This document shows positions 19,003 through 27,326 of a DNA stretch of 64,000 nucleotides, one piece after another (the stretch's first letter is position 1; every line of letters starts with the position of its first letter). Position numbers and translations under genes: made by a program. The notes beneath the pieces were generated by a model, which saw only the letters and a program-made list of their open reading frames with translations, ran no database searches and was not told where the DNA came from. This stretch comes from Undibacterium sp. 5I1 (GTDB lineage: Bacteria > Pseudomonadota > Gammaproteobacteria > Burkholderiales > Burkholderiaceae_D): assembly GCF_034314085.1 (NCBI RefSeq), contig NZ_JAVIWI010000001.1:2108001-2172000 (forward strand), given 5' to 3'.

Positions 19003-19090
19003 GAATATACTCCCAATCAGTATAACTAGACTGTCCAATGATTCTATGGACAATTAGCCTATTTATCAAAAAATAATGGGGAGTATATTG
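19003..19090 (-). repeat. AT-rich palindromic repeat, copy 2
   Basis: Read on the minus strand it begins AATATACTCCCC, has the dyad TTGTCCA...TGGACAG, and ends GGGAGTATATTC. It lies between prpB and prpC inside the operon, so it should be transcribed, and it ends 23 bases before the prpC start. Confidence 0.9.
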
Positions 19091-19158
19091 TTTTAATACA
19101 ATTAATCACTTAGTTCTTGGCCTGGATTTACAGGCATATACAAAAAATTAAGCACAAC

Positions 19159-20049
19159 TTATTTTGCTTTTTGCTGCATAAACAAGGCATCCAGCTTTTG
19201 CTCAAAATCATAGTAGTTAATACGCTCATACAATTCCATGCGGGTTTGCATGGTATCGACCACATTTTTTTGTGTGCCGTCACGACGGATCGCGGTGTAG
19301 ACACTTTCGGCTGCCTTGTTCATCGCGCGAAAAGCGGACAACGGGTATAGCACCAAGCCCACATCGGCAGCGGCTAATTCTTCCACTGTGTACAACGGTG
19401 TAGAACCAAATTCTGTGATGTTCGCCAAGACCGGCACTTTGACTGCCGCGGCAAATTGCTTGTACATCGCCAGCTCTGTAATCGCCTCAGGGAAAATCAT
19501 GTCTGCACCCGCTTCTACGCAGGCAATGGCACGTTCCATCGCAGCTTCCAGCCCTTCCACTGCCAGCGCATCAGTACGCGCCATGATGACAAAACTCTCA
19601 TCAGTACGCGCATCCACTGCTGCTTTGATGCGGTCTACCATCTCTTGCTTGCTGACAATTTCTTTATTCGGACGATGACCACAACGCTTGGCGCCGACCT
19701 GATCTTCGATATGCATCGCTGCAGCGCCAAACTTAATCATCGACTTGACCGTGCGCGCCACGTTAAAAGCTGAAGAGCCAAAACCAGTATCCACGTCCAC
19801 CAGCAAAGGCAGATCGCAGACATCGGTAATCCGGCGGACATCCGTCAAAACGTCGTCCAAGTTGGAGATGCCCAAATCTGGCAGCCCCAACGATCCCGCA
19901 GCGACACCGCCACCCGATAGATAAATCGCCTTAAAACCTGCTCGTTTCGCTAACAAAGCATGGTTAGCATTGATCGCGCCGACCACTTGTAGCGGCGATT
20001 CTTCTTGCATCGCCTGACGAAAACGGGCTCCAGCGGAGAGTTGATTCAT
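19159..20049 (-). CDS. prpB: 2-methylisocitrate lyase
   Basis: Splits 2-methylisocitrate into pyruvate and succinate, the last step of the methylcitrate cycle. The 296 residues belong to the isocitrate lyase / PEP mutase superfamily, with the loop [13 protein letters not shown] and metal-binding [16 protein letters not shown]. The start at 20049 has GAAAGG 8 bases upstream. First gene of the leftward operon; a sigma54 promoter lies about 70 bases upstream. Confidence 0.96.
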   Translation of the reverse strand: MNQLSAGARFRQAMQEESPLQVVGAINANHALLAKRAGFKAIYLSGGGVAAGSLGLPDLGISNLDDVLTDVRRITDVCDLPLLVDVDTGFGSSAFNVARTVKSMIKFGAAAMHIEDQVGAKRCGHRPNKEIVSKQEMVDRIKAAVDARTDESFVIMARTDALAVEGLEAAMERAIACVEAGADMIFPEAITELAMYKQFAAAVKVPVLANITEFGSTPLYTVEELAAADVGLVLYPLSAFRAMNKAAESVYTAIRRDGTQKNVVDTMQTRMELYERINYYDFEQKLDALFMQQKAK

Positions 20050-20115
20050 GATGTGACCTTTCAAAAAATTATGCAGTATTTCGTTTTACCAATACGGTTT
20101 TACTAGCCTTGCCTT

Positions 20116-20131
20116 TGCAATCAATATGCCA
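20116..20131 (-). promoter_or_regulatory. sigma54 (-24/-12) promoter of the prp operon
   Basis: On the minus strand TGGCAT-N5-TTGCA, with the required GG and GC exactly 10 bases apart. It points toward prpB and predicts a start of transcription near 20105. The neighbouring divergent gene encodes a sigma54 activator, which fits. Confidence 0.75.
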
Positions 20132-20228
20132 GTCACATTAGTTCATGCACGATTTTTATCAAGCACCATACAAATCAATGACTTAAAGTTAAATCATCAG
20201 ATAGTAATTTCCTGCAAAAAGCAAATTT

Positions 20229-20328
20229 GTTTCAAATCAATGTTTCAACTGAACCATAAGGAGTAAAATGAAACGCCACTTGAAACATCTTTTGAAACAT
20301 TGCATGAAACACACATTGCAACATACCC
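20229..20328. promoter_or_regulatory. candidate PrpR binding region with 12-bp array
   Basis: GTTTCA occurs at 20229 and 20242. Its reverse complement TGAAAC occurs at 20269, 20281, 20293 and 20305, exactly 12 bp apart, with a decayed TGCAAC at 20317. The array is about 100-200 bases upstream of the prpB promoter, the usual place for an enhancer site. It overlaps a small open frame (20268-20333). Confidence 0.55.
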
Positions 20329-20333
20329 AGTAA
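20268..20333 (+). CDS. possible 21-residue leader peptide before prpR
   Basis: An ATG at 20268 has AAGGAG 4 bases upstream and is followed by 21 codons to TAA at 20331. The peptide starts [16 protein letters not shown] and has a 4-residue period: Lys6/His7, Lys10/His11, Lys14/His15, Gln18/His19. That puts a stripe of histidines on one face if helical. The same bases are a 12-bp DNA array, so the frame could be open by accident. It ends 25 bases before prpR. No homologue is known to me. Confidence 0.3.
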   Translation: MKRHLKHLLKHCMKHTLQHTQ

Positions 20334-20358
20334 TATCACTCACAGAATCTGGCTCATC

Positions 20359-22074
20359 ATGCGCTCACCTCCACCAATTGCACGTGACAGCGGCGACAAA
20401 CCCGTTATCTGGACGGTTTCTATCTCGCGCTTGTTCGATCTATTCCGCGACATCATGGTCGAATACGATGGCAGCGCGACCATCGAACCATTACATCTCG
20501 GATTTGAAGAAGCCGCCCAACATATCCGCCAGCGCCTGCTCACGGAACGTTGCGATGCAGTAATTGCTGCCGGATCGAATGGCGCCTATCTCAAAAATCG
20601 TCTACCGATTCCCGTCGTCATTGCCAAAGCCAGCGGCTTTGATGTCATGCAAGCCTTAGCGCGTGCGCGCAAAGTTTCTGCCGAGATCGGCTTGATCACC
20701 TATCAAGAAACGATGCCAGAACTGGTCGAATTCAAAAATACGTTTGGTTTTAAGCTGGAGCAACGCACTTATGTCACCGAGGAAGATGCGCGGGCACAAA
20801 TTAGCGAACTGAAGGCAAATGGCATCAAAGCCATCGTCGGCGCAGGCCTGATCACGGATTTGGCGCAAGAAGCGGGTTTGACCGGCATCTTTATGTACTC
20901 AGCCGAGTCTATCCGCCAATCCTTCGAAGACGCCTTAGAAATCGCCCGATTAACCCGTCTAGAATCTGCCCGAGGCAGGCATCATCCGGCGGCAGAATCC
21001 TTACGTGCACGCCACAATCTCTCGGATCTGCGCGGCGAGTCTGCTGCAATGCTAGCAACCCGCCAGTCCATTATGCTTTTCGCCCGCTCCCCGGCAACCG
21101 TCTTACTGCAAGGCGAAACCGGCACTGGTAAAGAACTCGCCGCACAGGCGATGCATAAAGAAAGCCCCAGAGCACGCCACCCTTTTGTCGCCGTCAATTG
21201 CGGCGCGATTGCAGAATCTTTATTAGAGTCAGAATTGTTTGGCTACGAAGACGGCGCTTTTACCGGATCGCGACGCGGTGGTCATGCAGGCTTATTTGAG
21301 GCAGCCCATCGCGGCAGCTTGTTTTTGGATGAAATAGGCGAAATGCCTTTGAGTCTGCAAACCAGATTGCTGCGCGTTTTGGAGGAACGCGAAGTGGTCC
21401 GGGTTGGTGGCATACGCCCGATTCCGGTGGACGTCCGGATTATCAGTGCCACTCATTGCGATCTGGATGCCAGGATAAAAGAGGGTCGATTCCGCTCCGA
21501 CTTGTTTTACCGTCTGGCTGTGCTGCGCCTGCAGTTGCCAAGCTTACGGGATCGTAAGGACGATCTGGTGCCATTGGCAGAATGGTGCCTGAAACAGGCG
21601 CTTGCGAACCTTGGCAAACGCCCACACGCCAATCTTCATGCAGAAATATTAACTTGCAGCAATTTATTGGCGCGCCATGACTGGCCAGGTAATGTCAGAG
21701 AACTACGTAATATGATGGAAAGACTCGCCTTGTTTTTAGCTGCAGAACCTTTACAAGCGTTAACGCCAAGTCTGCTGATGAAGGTAGCTCCCGAGCTTGC
21801 ATCGGGGCTTACACCTGAGCTTGTACAGGAACTTAGTCCGGGGCTTGTGTATGGTGAGATTAGCAAAGTAATTAGCAACCGAGTTGCTACGGAAGCAGCA
21901 TTAGCAAATCTATCAGAAGATACGTCAGACATTCTGCAGGCAAATTTAAACGGCGCATCCTTAGAAAAAGTCATGCAACATTTTGAGAATAATCGTGAAG
22001 CCGTTGCGCATTATTTAGGGATCAGCAGAACGACCTTATGGCGTAGGTTAAAGAATGCAAAGATTGTGTCTTAA
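20359..22074 (+). CDS. prpR: propionate catabolism operon activator, sigma54-dependent
   Basis: A 571-residue regulator, divergent from the prp operon. Domains in order: PrpR_N sensor (about 1-195), which in homologues binds 2-methylcitrate; an AAA+ sigma54-interaction domain (about 210-445) with Walker A GETGTGKE and Walker [11 protein letters not shown]; and a C-terminal Fis-type helix-turn-helix ([20 protein letters not shown]). The sigma54-contact loop reads GAFTGS rather than GAFTGA, as I recall for other PrpR proteins. A Pro/Gly/Leu-rich linker of degenerate repeats ([20 protein letters not shown]) precedes the DNA-binding domain. Confidence 0.95.
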   Translation: MRSPPPIARDSGDKPVIWTVSISRLFDLFRDIMVEYDGSATIEPLHLGFEEAAQHIRQRLLTERCDAVIAAGSNGAYLKNRLPIPVVIAKASGFDVMQALARARKVSAEIGLITYQETMPELVEFKNTFGFKLEQRTYVTEEDARAQISELKANGIKAIVGAGLITDLAQEAGLTGIFMYSAESIRQSFEDALEIARLTRLESARGRHHPAAESLRARHNLSDLRGESAAMLATRQSIMLFARSPATVLLQGETGTGKELAAQAMHKESPRARHPFVAVNCGAIAESLLESELFGYEDGAFTGSRRGGHAGLFEAAHRGSLFLDEIGEMPLSLQTRLLRVLEEREVVRVGGIRPIPVDVRIISATHCDLDARIKEGRFRSDLFYRLAVLRLQLPSLRDRKDDLVPLAEWCLKQALANLGKRPHANLHAEILTCSNLLARHDWPGNVRELRNMMERLALFLAAEPLQALTPSLLMKVAPELASGLTPELVQELSPGLVYGEISKVISNRVATEAALANLSEDTSDILQANLNGASLEKVMQHFENNREAVAHYLGISRTTLWRRLKNAKIVS

Positions 22075-22230
22075 CCCAGATTTCCCATCAGACCGCTACC
22101 GCTGCGCATAAACACAAATGGCATGCGGTGTGCAGGGCAATAACACCACTGCGATATCAGTGCAAACGCTACAGAGACAATTACACCTTTGGCGAACTGC
22201 CCGGCGTTGTTCTAATGGAAAATCTGGGTT
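22073..22230. repeat. 158-base segment bounded by a 16-bp inverted repeat
   Basis: AACCCAGATTTCCCAT (22073-22088) and ATGGAAAATCTGGGTT (22215-22230) are inverted copies with 15 of 16 matches. The left arm overlaps the prpR stop codon. The interior is GC-richer and noncoding, with smaller dyads. It could be a long hairpin in the prpR transcript or a mobile-element relic. Confidence 0.55.
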
Positions 22231-22323
22231 GATGTTGCCAAATCAGGTGTTACTTCGCATGCCCCTTCGGGTAAAATGCCTGTAACAAAAAACAAATAAA
22301 TAAGTACTTAAGTTAAGAAAGTA

Positions 22324-22704
22324 ATGCGCATGACATCAATCACAAAAAAATTACTGATCGTGGATGACAGCAAAGTATCCCGTATGGTGATCAAAGCCCA
22401 CATTCTGGCCAAGCATGCAGATTGGATTATTGTCGAGGCAGCAACGGGTGAAGAGGCCATCCTCACTGCTGATAAAGAATTACCTGATTTTTGTACGATG
22501 GATGTCAACATGCCCGGCATGCTAGGCACCGACGCCGCAGAGAAAATTCTGGGTCAACATCCTTCCATGCGTATCGTGATTTTTTCAGCCAATATTCAAG
22601 AAACCTTACAAACCCGCGCACAAGCTTTGGGCGCTGTTTTTGTCGCCAAGCCAGTGACAGAAAAATCGATCGCAAACGCACTGACTCATTTTCTAGGCAG
22701 CTAA
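22324..22704 (+). CDS. CheY-like single-domain response regulator
   Basis: A 126-residue receiver domain with no output domain. Acidic pair Asp14/Asp15 (LLIVDDSK), phosphoacceptor Asp60 (TMDVNMPGM), a switch Ser in IFSAN and the conserved Lys in VAKPV are all visible. Alternative start at 22330. It is followed after 11 bases by a CheC-type phosphatase and then a diguanylate cyclase, so the three probably form one signalling unit in which the phosphatase acts on this receiver. Confidence 0.9.
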   Translation: MRMTSITKKLLIVDDSKVSRMVIKAHILAKHADWIIVEAATGEEAILTADKELPDFCTMDVNMPGMLGTDAAEKILGQHPSMRIVIFSANIQETLQTRAQALGAVFVAKPVTEKSIANALTHFLGS

Positions 22705-22715
22705 GTTAAATCCTT

Positions 22716-23327
22716 ATGAATACTTTAACTGAACTTCATCTCGACGCACTTAGCGAAGTATTTAATGTCGGCGCCGGCAGAGCCGCAGCCAGCCTGAGCG
22801 AAATCGTCGGCGATGAAGTAAGGTTATCCGTACCCAAAGTCGAGGTCAGAAAATCGACCGAGATTGATGCCTCCATCATGGCGATTGCAGGCAATCGCTT
22901 TGGCGCAGTGACGCAGCAATTTACAGGGCCATTTGACGCTGAAGCGGTGTTGATCTTTACAGAAGATCATGCGCTGGAAATTGTGCGCGACATGATGGGC
23001 TCGCAAATGAGCATAGAAGAATTGGCAGAGTTTGAACAAGAAGCCATGTGCGAGCTAGGCAACATCATACTCAATGCGTGTTTATCTGCCGTCGCAGACA
23101 TGCTCGATATCTCGTTCAACAGCTCGTTGCCACACTATGCGATTGCCTCGACTGAGGATCTGTTTAAGCGCATTGCTCAGACTACGGAACATCCCTATAT
23201 TCTGGTATTGCATATCGATCTGGCGATAGAAAAACGCCATTCCGAAGGCCACCTGGTTTTCTTGCTGAGTTCTGCATCATTAAAAAATCTCGTTGATCAA
23301 ATTGACCGTTTTTTAGGTAACATCTGA
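22716..23327 (+). CDS. CheC-family receiver phosphatase
   Basis: A 203-residue cytoplasmic protein of the CheC/CheX/FliY family, which removes phosphate from CheY-type receivers. Both active-site copies are present: EVFNVGAGRAAASLSE (E-x2-N) near residue 10 and ELGNIILNACLSAVADM near residue 111, the two-site arrangement of CheC. It starts 11 bases after the receiver gene and its stop overlaps the next start by one base (TGATG). Inference: it resets the adjacent receiver. Confidence 0.85.
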   Translation: MNTLTELHLDALSEVFNVGAGRAAASLSEIVGDEVRLSVPKVEVRKSTEIDASIMAIAGNRFGAVTQQFTGPFDAEAVLIFTEDHALEIVRDMMGSQMSIEELAEFEQEAMCELGNIILNACLSAVADMLDISFNSSLPHYAIASTEDLFKRIAQTTEHPYILVLHIDLAIEKRHSEGHLVFLLSSASLKNLVDQIDRFLGNI

Positions 23328-24355
23328 TGACTGAATCCGCAGGGGAACCGGTCAACAGTTCCCAGCAGCTTCTTGTAAAAAAAGCTGACCAAATTTTTAA
23401 CACGATTAACATGGGCTTGATTCTTGTCAACGCCGATGAACAAGTGTTGATGTGGAATGACTGGATGGTCAAGCACAGCGATGTCAGTACCGACCAAGCA
23501 ATCACAAAAAAACTCGCTGAAGTGTTTAATGAAAGCCCGAGCGCGGCTTTTTTAACCTCGCTCCGCAATACCTTAAATTACGGCTTGCCTGTCGTATTAT
23601 CGAACGCTCTGCATCGCTCGCCGCTGGCCTTATATGATCCCAGCGAACTGAGTGACGACCGTGTACGTATGCACCAATCTATTTCGATCACACCGTTATT
23701 TTCTGATGATGAAGAACGCTGTTGCCTAATCCAGATTACCGACTCCAGCGCCTCCATCAAGCGCGAAAAAATGTTGCGCTCACACTCAGAGATATTGAAG
23801 AAAGAAGCTAGTACCGACAGCCTTACCGGCATCTACAACCGGCGCTTTTTTGACGAGCATTTTGCAATTGCGATGGCGCATTCTCGTCGCCAAAAATTAC
23901 CCTTATCGATCTTTATGTTGGATATTGATTTCTTTAAAGAGTACAACGATTTTTACGGTCATATCGCGGGTGACAAAGCGCTTATCAAAGTCGCAAAAAC
24001 ATTAAAGACACAGCTCTTGCGTGCGACCGATATCGTGGCACGTTATGGCGGTGAAGAATTCGTTCTGATGATGCCGAATATGCCAGAACAAGGTGCGATG
24101 CAATTTGCGGAGAAAATCCGTGCTGCGATTTTTGATATCGCCATTCCACATACCAAATCCCGGATTTGTCAGCAAATCAGTATCAGTATCGGCGTCAGCA
24201 CGTATTTGAGTGATAAAGATATTTCACTCCATAATTTGCTGGAAGCTGCCGATGCAGCGCTGTATAAAGCCAAACAAAGTGGTCGTAATCAAAGCCATTA
24301 TTTAGCATTAGAGCACGAACAAAATCCAGCTCCGACCGACACTAAAGATGTGTAG
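23327..24355 (+). CDS. diguanylate cyclase with N-terminal PAS-like domain
   Basis: Makes c-di-GMP from two GTP. The 342 residues hold a PAS-like sensor (about 15-150, with INMGLILVNADEQVLMWNDW) and a GGDEF domain. The active site is GGEEF in ARYGGEEFVLMMP. The inhibitory site RxxD (RATD) stands five residues before it, so product feedback should work. Start and phosphatase stop overlap by one base. It has no membrane segment. It is a candidate regulator of the PilZ-bearing cellulose synthase at 46-51 kb, though this is not shown. Confidence 0.93.
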   Translation: MTESAGEPVNSSQQLLVKKADQIFNTINMGLILVNADEQVLMWNDWMVKHSDVSTDQAITKKLAEVFNESPSAAFLTSLRNTLNYGLPVVLSNALHRSPLALYDPSELSDDRVRMHQSISITPLFSDDEERCCLIQITDSSASIKREKMLRSHSEILKKEASTDSLTGIYNRRFFDEHFAIAMAHSRRQKLPLSIFMLDIDFFKEYNDFYGHIAGDKALIKVAKTLKTQLLRATDIVARYGGEEFVLMMPNMPEQGAMQFAEKIRAAIFDIAIPHTKSRICQQISISIGVSTYLSDKDISLHNLLEAADAALYKAKQSGRNQSHYLALEHEQNPAPTDTKDV

Positions 24356-24527
24356 TGCTTATTGAACAAAATTGAATAAAATTGAGCCGAGTTAAGAAAA
24401 ATAGCTTAGTGCAGATGTAATTATCTTGCTCTTTTTCTCCGATCTCTTTTGCATTACTTTACGCTTCGCTGTTGCTCTTTAATGTTGTTCACCACTTGTT
24501 TCTTCTGGGTGTTCGATCAATTTATTG
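24356..24527. other. intergenic stretch before repeat copy 3
   Basis: Noncoding; no clear terminator for the preceding operon was found. Confidence 0.4.
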
Positions 24528-24614
24528 AATATACTCCCCAATTTATTTTACAAATATGACTGATAGTCCAATGAATATATGGACGACTAAAATATACCCA
24601 CTACCAGTATTATT
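24528..24614 (+). repeat. AT-rich palindromic repeat, copy 3
   Basis: Begins AATATACTCCCC, has the dyad AGTCCA...TGGACG, ends CCAGTATTATT. It lies just upstream of the transporter gene at 24643. Its TAGTCC and TAAAAT are 18 bp apart, so it may serve as that operon's promoter. Confidence 0.9.
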
Positions 24615-24642
24615 ATTTCAACTTTATTCAAGGAAACACATC

Positions 24643-25521
24643 ATGCGCTTTTTATCTTCTTTTTTACCCTCACGCCGCTTGTTCCATGCCGCTGTCGCTG
24701 CGACTTTATTATCCGCATCTGGCTTAGCATTGGCGCAGCAGGTATTGCGGGTTTCTGCGATCCCTGATGAAGCACCGACAGAGTTACAACGCAAGTTCAA
24801 ACCACTGGGCGCGTATCTGGAGAAGAAATTGGGCATGAAAGTTGAATTCACGCCAGTGACTGATTACGCCGCTTCGGTTGAGGGTTTGATCAATAACAAA
24901 CTGGATATGGTCTGGTTCGGCGGTTTTACCTTTGTGCAAGCCAATGCCCGCAGCAAAGGTCAGGTCGTTCCGCTGGTACAGCGCGAAGAAGATGAAAAGT
25001 TTAAATCCGTTTTCATCACTACCAATCCCGCTATCACTAAGCTAGAAGATTTGAAGGGCAAGACCTTCACCTTCGGTTCAGAATCCTCCACCTCTGGTCA
25101 TTTAATGCCGCGCTCGTATTTGCTGGCTGCCAAAATTAATCCTGATACCGATTTAAAGCGTATCGCTTTTTCTGGCGCGCATGATGCAACGGTGGCTGCG
25201 GTGTCTGGTGGCAAGGTAGATGCAGGCGCCTTGAACATTTCGGTCTGGGAAAAACTGGTCTCACAAAACAAAGTGGATACCAAACAAGTGCGAGTGTTCT
25301 TCACGACACCAGGCTATTTTGATTACAACTGGTCGGTACGCGCCGATATGCCTGCGGAATTGCGCAAAAAAATCAGCGATGCATTTTTATCTTTAGACCC
25401 AGCCAATCCACAAGATAAAGAAATTTTAGATTTGCAACGTGCGACTCGTTTTATTCCTACTAAAGCAGAGAACTATAAAGCGATCGAAGCTGCTGCACAT
25501 AACGCTGGCTTGCTGAAATAA
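24643..25521 (+). CDS. PhnD-family ABC transporter substrate-binding protein (putative selenate type)
   Basis: Periplasmic binding protein of 292 residues with a signal peptide (cleavage after LALA near residue 27). Strings such as VLRVSAIPDEAPTELQRKF, VPLVQREEDEKF and FIPTKAENYKAIEAAA match what I remember of the family annotated as putative selenate ABC transporter binding protein, a branch of PhnD. A phosphonate, phosphite or sulfur-oxyanion ligand cannot be excluded. The start at 24643 has AAGGAAA 6 bases upstream; an earlier in-frame start falls inside repeat copy 3. Confidence 0.85.
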   Translation: MRFLSSFLPSRRLFHAAVAATLLSASGLALAQQVLRVSAIPDEAPTELQRKFKPLGAYLEKKLGMKVEFTPVTDYAASVEGLINNKLDMVWFGGFTFVQANARSKGQVVPLVQREEDEKFKSVFITTNPAITKLEDLKGKTFTFGSESSTSGHLMPRSYLLAAKINPDTDLKRIAFSGAHDATVAAVSGGKVDAGALNISVWEKLVSQNKVDTKQVRVFFTTPGYFDYNWSVRADMPAELRKKISDAFLSLDPANPQDKEILDLQRATRFIPTKAENYKAIEAAAHNAGLLK

Positions 25522-25527
25522 ATTTGC

Positions 25528-26466
25528 ATGTCAGACTCAAAAGTAACTGGCCTCATGGAGAACGGTGCCAACGTGAGCTCAGTCAGCGTGCAATTGGATG
25601 GTGTGCATGTAGGCCATCCTGCGTCCAGTAATCGTTCGGGCAAAAACGCAGGTGCGCCAGAATGGGCGTTGAATAATCTGACGCTGCATCTAAAGCAAGG
25701 CGAGCAAGTCGCGATTATCGGCCCGTCTGGTGCAGGTAAAACGACTTTGCTACACACCCTGGCTTGCGCCTTGCGACCCGAGTTGGGTCAGATTCAATTG
25801 CTAGGTCAACAGCCGTGGACCTTGTCACATCGCGCACGACACAACTTACGTAGCCAACTTTTTTTAGCGCCGCAAACCCCACCACTACCGGCAAGACAAC
25901 GCGTGATTACCAGCGTGCTGGCGGGTTGTCTGCCGCAATGGTCGCTGTGGAAATCCTTGCGTAGTCTGCTCAAACCGACCGACCCGCTCGCTGCCTGGCA
26001 GGCTTTATCACGTTTTGATTTGCAAGATAAATTATATGCACGCGTGGACCGCTTATCTGGTGGAGAACGTCAGCGCTGCGCTTTAGCACGGCTCATTTTG
26101 TCTGATGCAAAACTGCTGTTGATTGACGAGCCGCTGTCTGCGCTTGATCCAAGACTGGCAATCCAAACACTGCAAACTCTGCAACAAGAAGCAACCCAAC
26201 GGCAAGCCACGATGGTATGCAGCCTGCATCAGGTTGAATTGGCACGTCAGTATTTCAAACGGATTATCGGCTTGCGCGACGGCAAAGTTTTTTTTGATAG
26301 TGAACATGTGACAGATGAGATGATTGCCGCGTTATATCAAAATGCAAGCGCTGATCTGCTAGAACCGGGTATGGCGAGTATGGTCGGCAATCCAAATCCG
26401 TCAGATGCAATGCAAGCCGACATTGATGCACTGGCTAATTGTGCCGTTGATCAGCGCTGCTTTTAA
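25528..26466 (+). CDS. PhnC-like ABC transporter ATP-binding protein
   Basis: Cytoplasmic ATPase of the transporter, 312 residues. Walker A GPSGAGKTT, signature LSGGERQRCALARL and Walker B KLLLIDEPLSALDP are intact. About 35 extra residues precede the core and about 45 follow it, longer than a typical PhnC (roughly 260). It starts 6 bases after the binding protein stop. Confidence 0.9.
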   Translation: MSDSKVTGLMENGANVSSVSVQLDGVHVGHPASSNRSGKNAGAPEWALNNLTLHLKQGEQVAIIGPSGAGKTTLLHTLACALRPELGQIQLLGQQPWTLSHRARHNLRSQLFLAPQTPPLPARQRVITSVLAGCLPQWSLWKSLRSLLKPTDPLAAWQALSRFDLQDKLYARVDRLSGGERQRCALARLILSDAKLLLIDEPLSALDPRLAIQTLQTLQQEATQRQATMVCSLHQVELARQYFKRIIGLRDGKVFFDSEHVTDEMIAALYQNASADLLEPGMASMVGNPNPSDAMQADIDALANCAVDQRCF

Positions 26467-26477
26467 TAATCGTGCGC

Positions 26478-27326
26478 ATGTTACTGACCTCCATGCCATC
26501 TGGCTCCACAATAACAACTGATCCCGCCTGGCGCGGTCGCATCACTCTGTTTGTCCTCGGATTGATACTCTTGTGGCCGATGCTGGTGATGACGGAATTC
26601 AAACCGTGGGAACTGATGGACGCGCAAAGTCTGAATGCGACCTGGCGTTTTCTAATCGCGTTTTTCCCGCCAGCGCATTCCACAGAATTTCTGCTTATCG
26701 TCGCAACCGCAACTTGGCAAACAATCGCGATGGCAAGCGCGGGCATGGCGCTCGCCATGATCGCAGCGATCCCTCTGACACTGATCATTAATGAGCACCT
26801 GTCCATCTCACGCATAGGATTGCGGCGTATGAGCTGGCCTGCGATGCTTATCCGCCAGACCATACGCTGGGTACTCGTGCTGTTGCGTAGTGTGCCGGAG
26901 CTGGTGTGGGCCTTGTTATTTGTCCGCATTGTCGGCTTGGGACCGACCGCGGGTGTGCTGGCAATTGCCCTCACCTATGCGGGCATGCTAGGAAAAGTGT
27001 ATGCCGAAATTTTAGAAACCAGCGATCCGCTGGCAACCGATACCTTGCTGCAAAATGGATGCAGCCGACTCACCGCCTTCTTCTATGGCGCTTTGCCTAA
27101 CGCTGCGGCAGAGCTGACTTCGTACACGATTTATCGATGGGAATGTGCGATCCGCGGCTCGGTCGTGATGGGTTTTGTAGGCGCGGGGGGCTTAGGGCAG
27201 CGCATGGATGAGTCGCTCAAAATGTTATCTGGCGCAGAAGTGTCGACCATGTTGCTGGTGTTTGTGGTGCTGGTCGCGATCGCCGATAGCGTCAGTAAAT
27301 TATTCAGAAAAGGACTGGCGACATGA
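26478..27326 (+). CDS. PhnE-like ABC transporter permease 1
   Basis: Inner-membrane permease of 282 residues with about six hydrophobic segments and the conserved cytoplasmic loop (GALPNAAAELTSYTIYRWE). An alternative GTG start at 26472 adds two residues. Its stop overlaps the start of permease 2 (ATGA). Confidence 0.9.
   Translation: MLLTSMPSGSTITTDPAWRGRITLFVLGLILLWPMLVMTEFKPWELMDAQSLNATWRFLIAFFPPAHSTEFLLIVATATWQTIAMASAGMALAMIAAIPLTLIINEHLSISRIGLRRMSWPAMLIRQTIRWVLVLLRSVPELVWALLFVRIVGLGPTAGVLAIALTYAGMLGKVYAEILETSDPLATDTLLQNGCSRLTAFFYGALPNAAAELTSYTIYRWECAIRGSVVMGFVGAGGLGQRMDESLKMLSGAEVSTMLLVFVVLVAIADSVSKLFRKGLAT

Noticed and set aside
20359..22074. GAFTGS instead of GAFTGA as a loss-of-function change in PrpR
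   Set aside because: I recall the same Ser in other functional PrpR proteins, so it seems a family feature.
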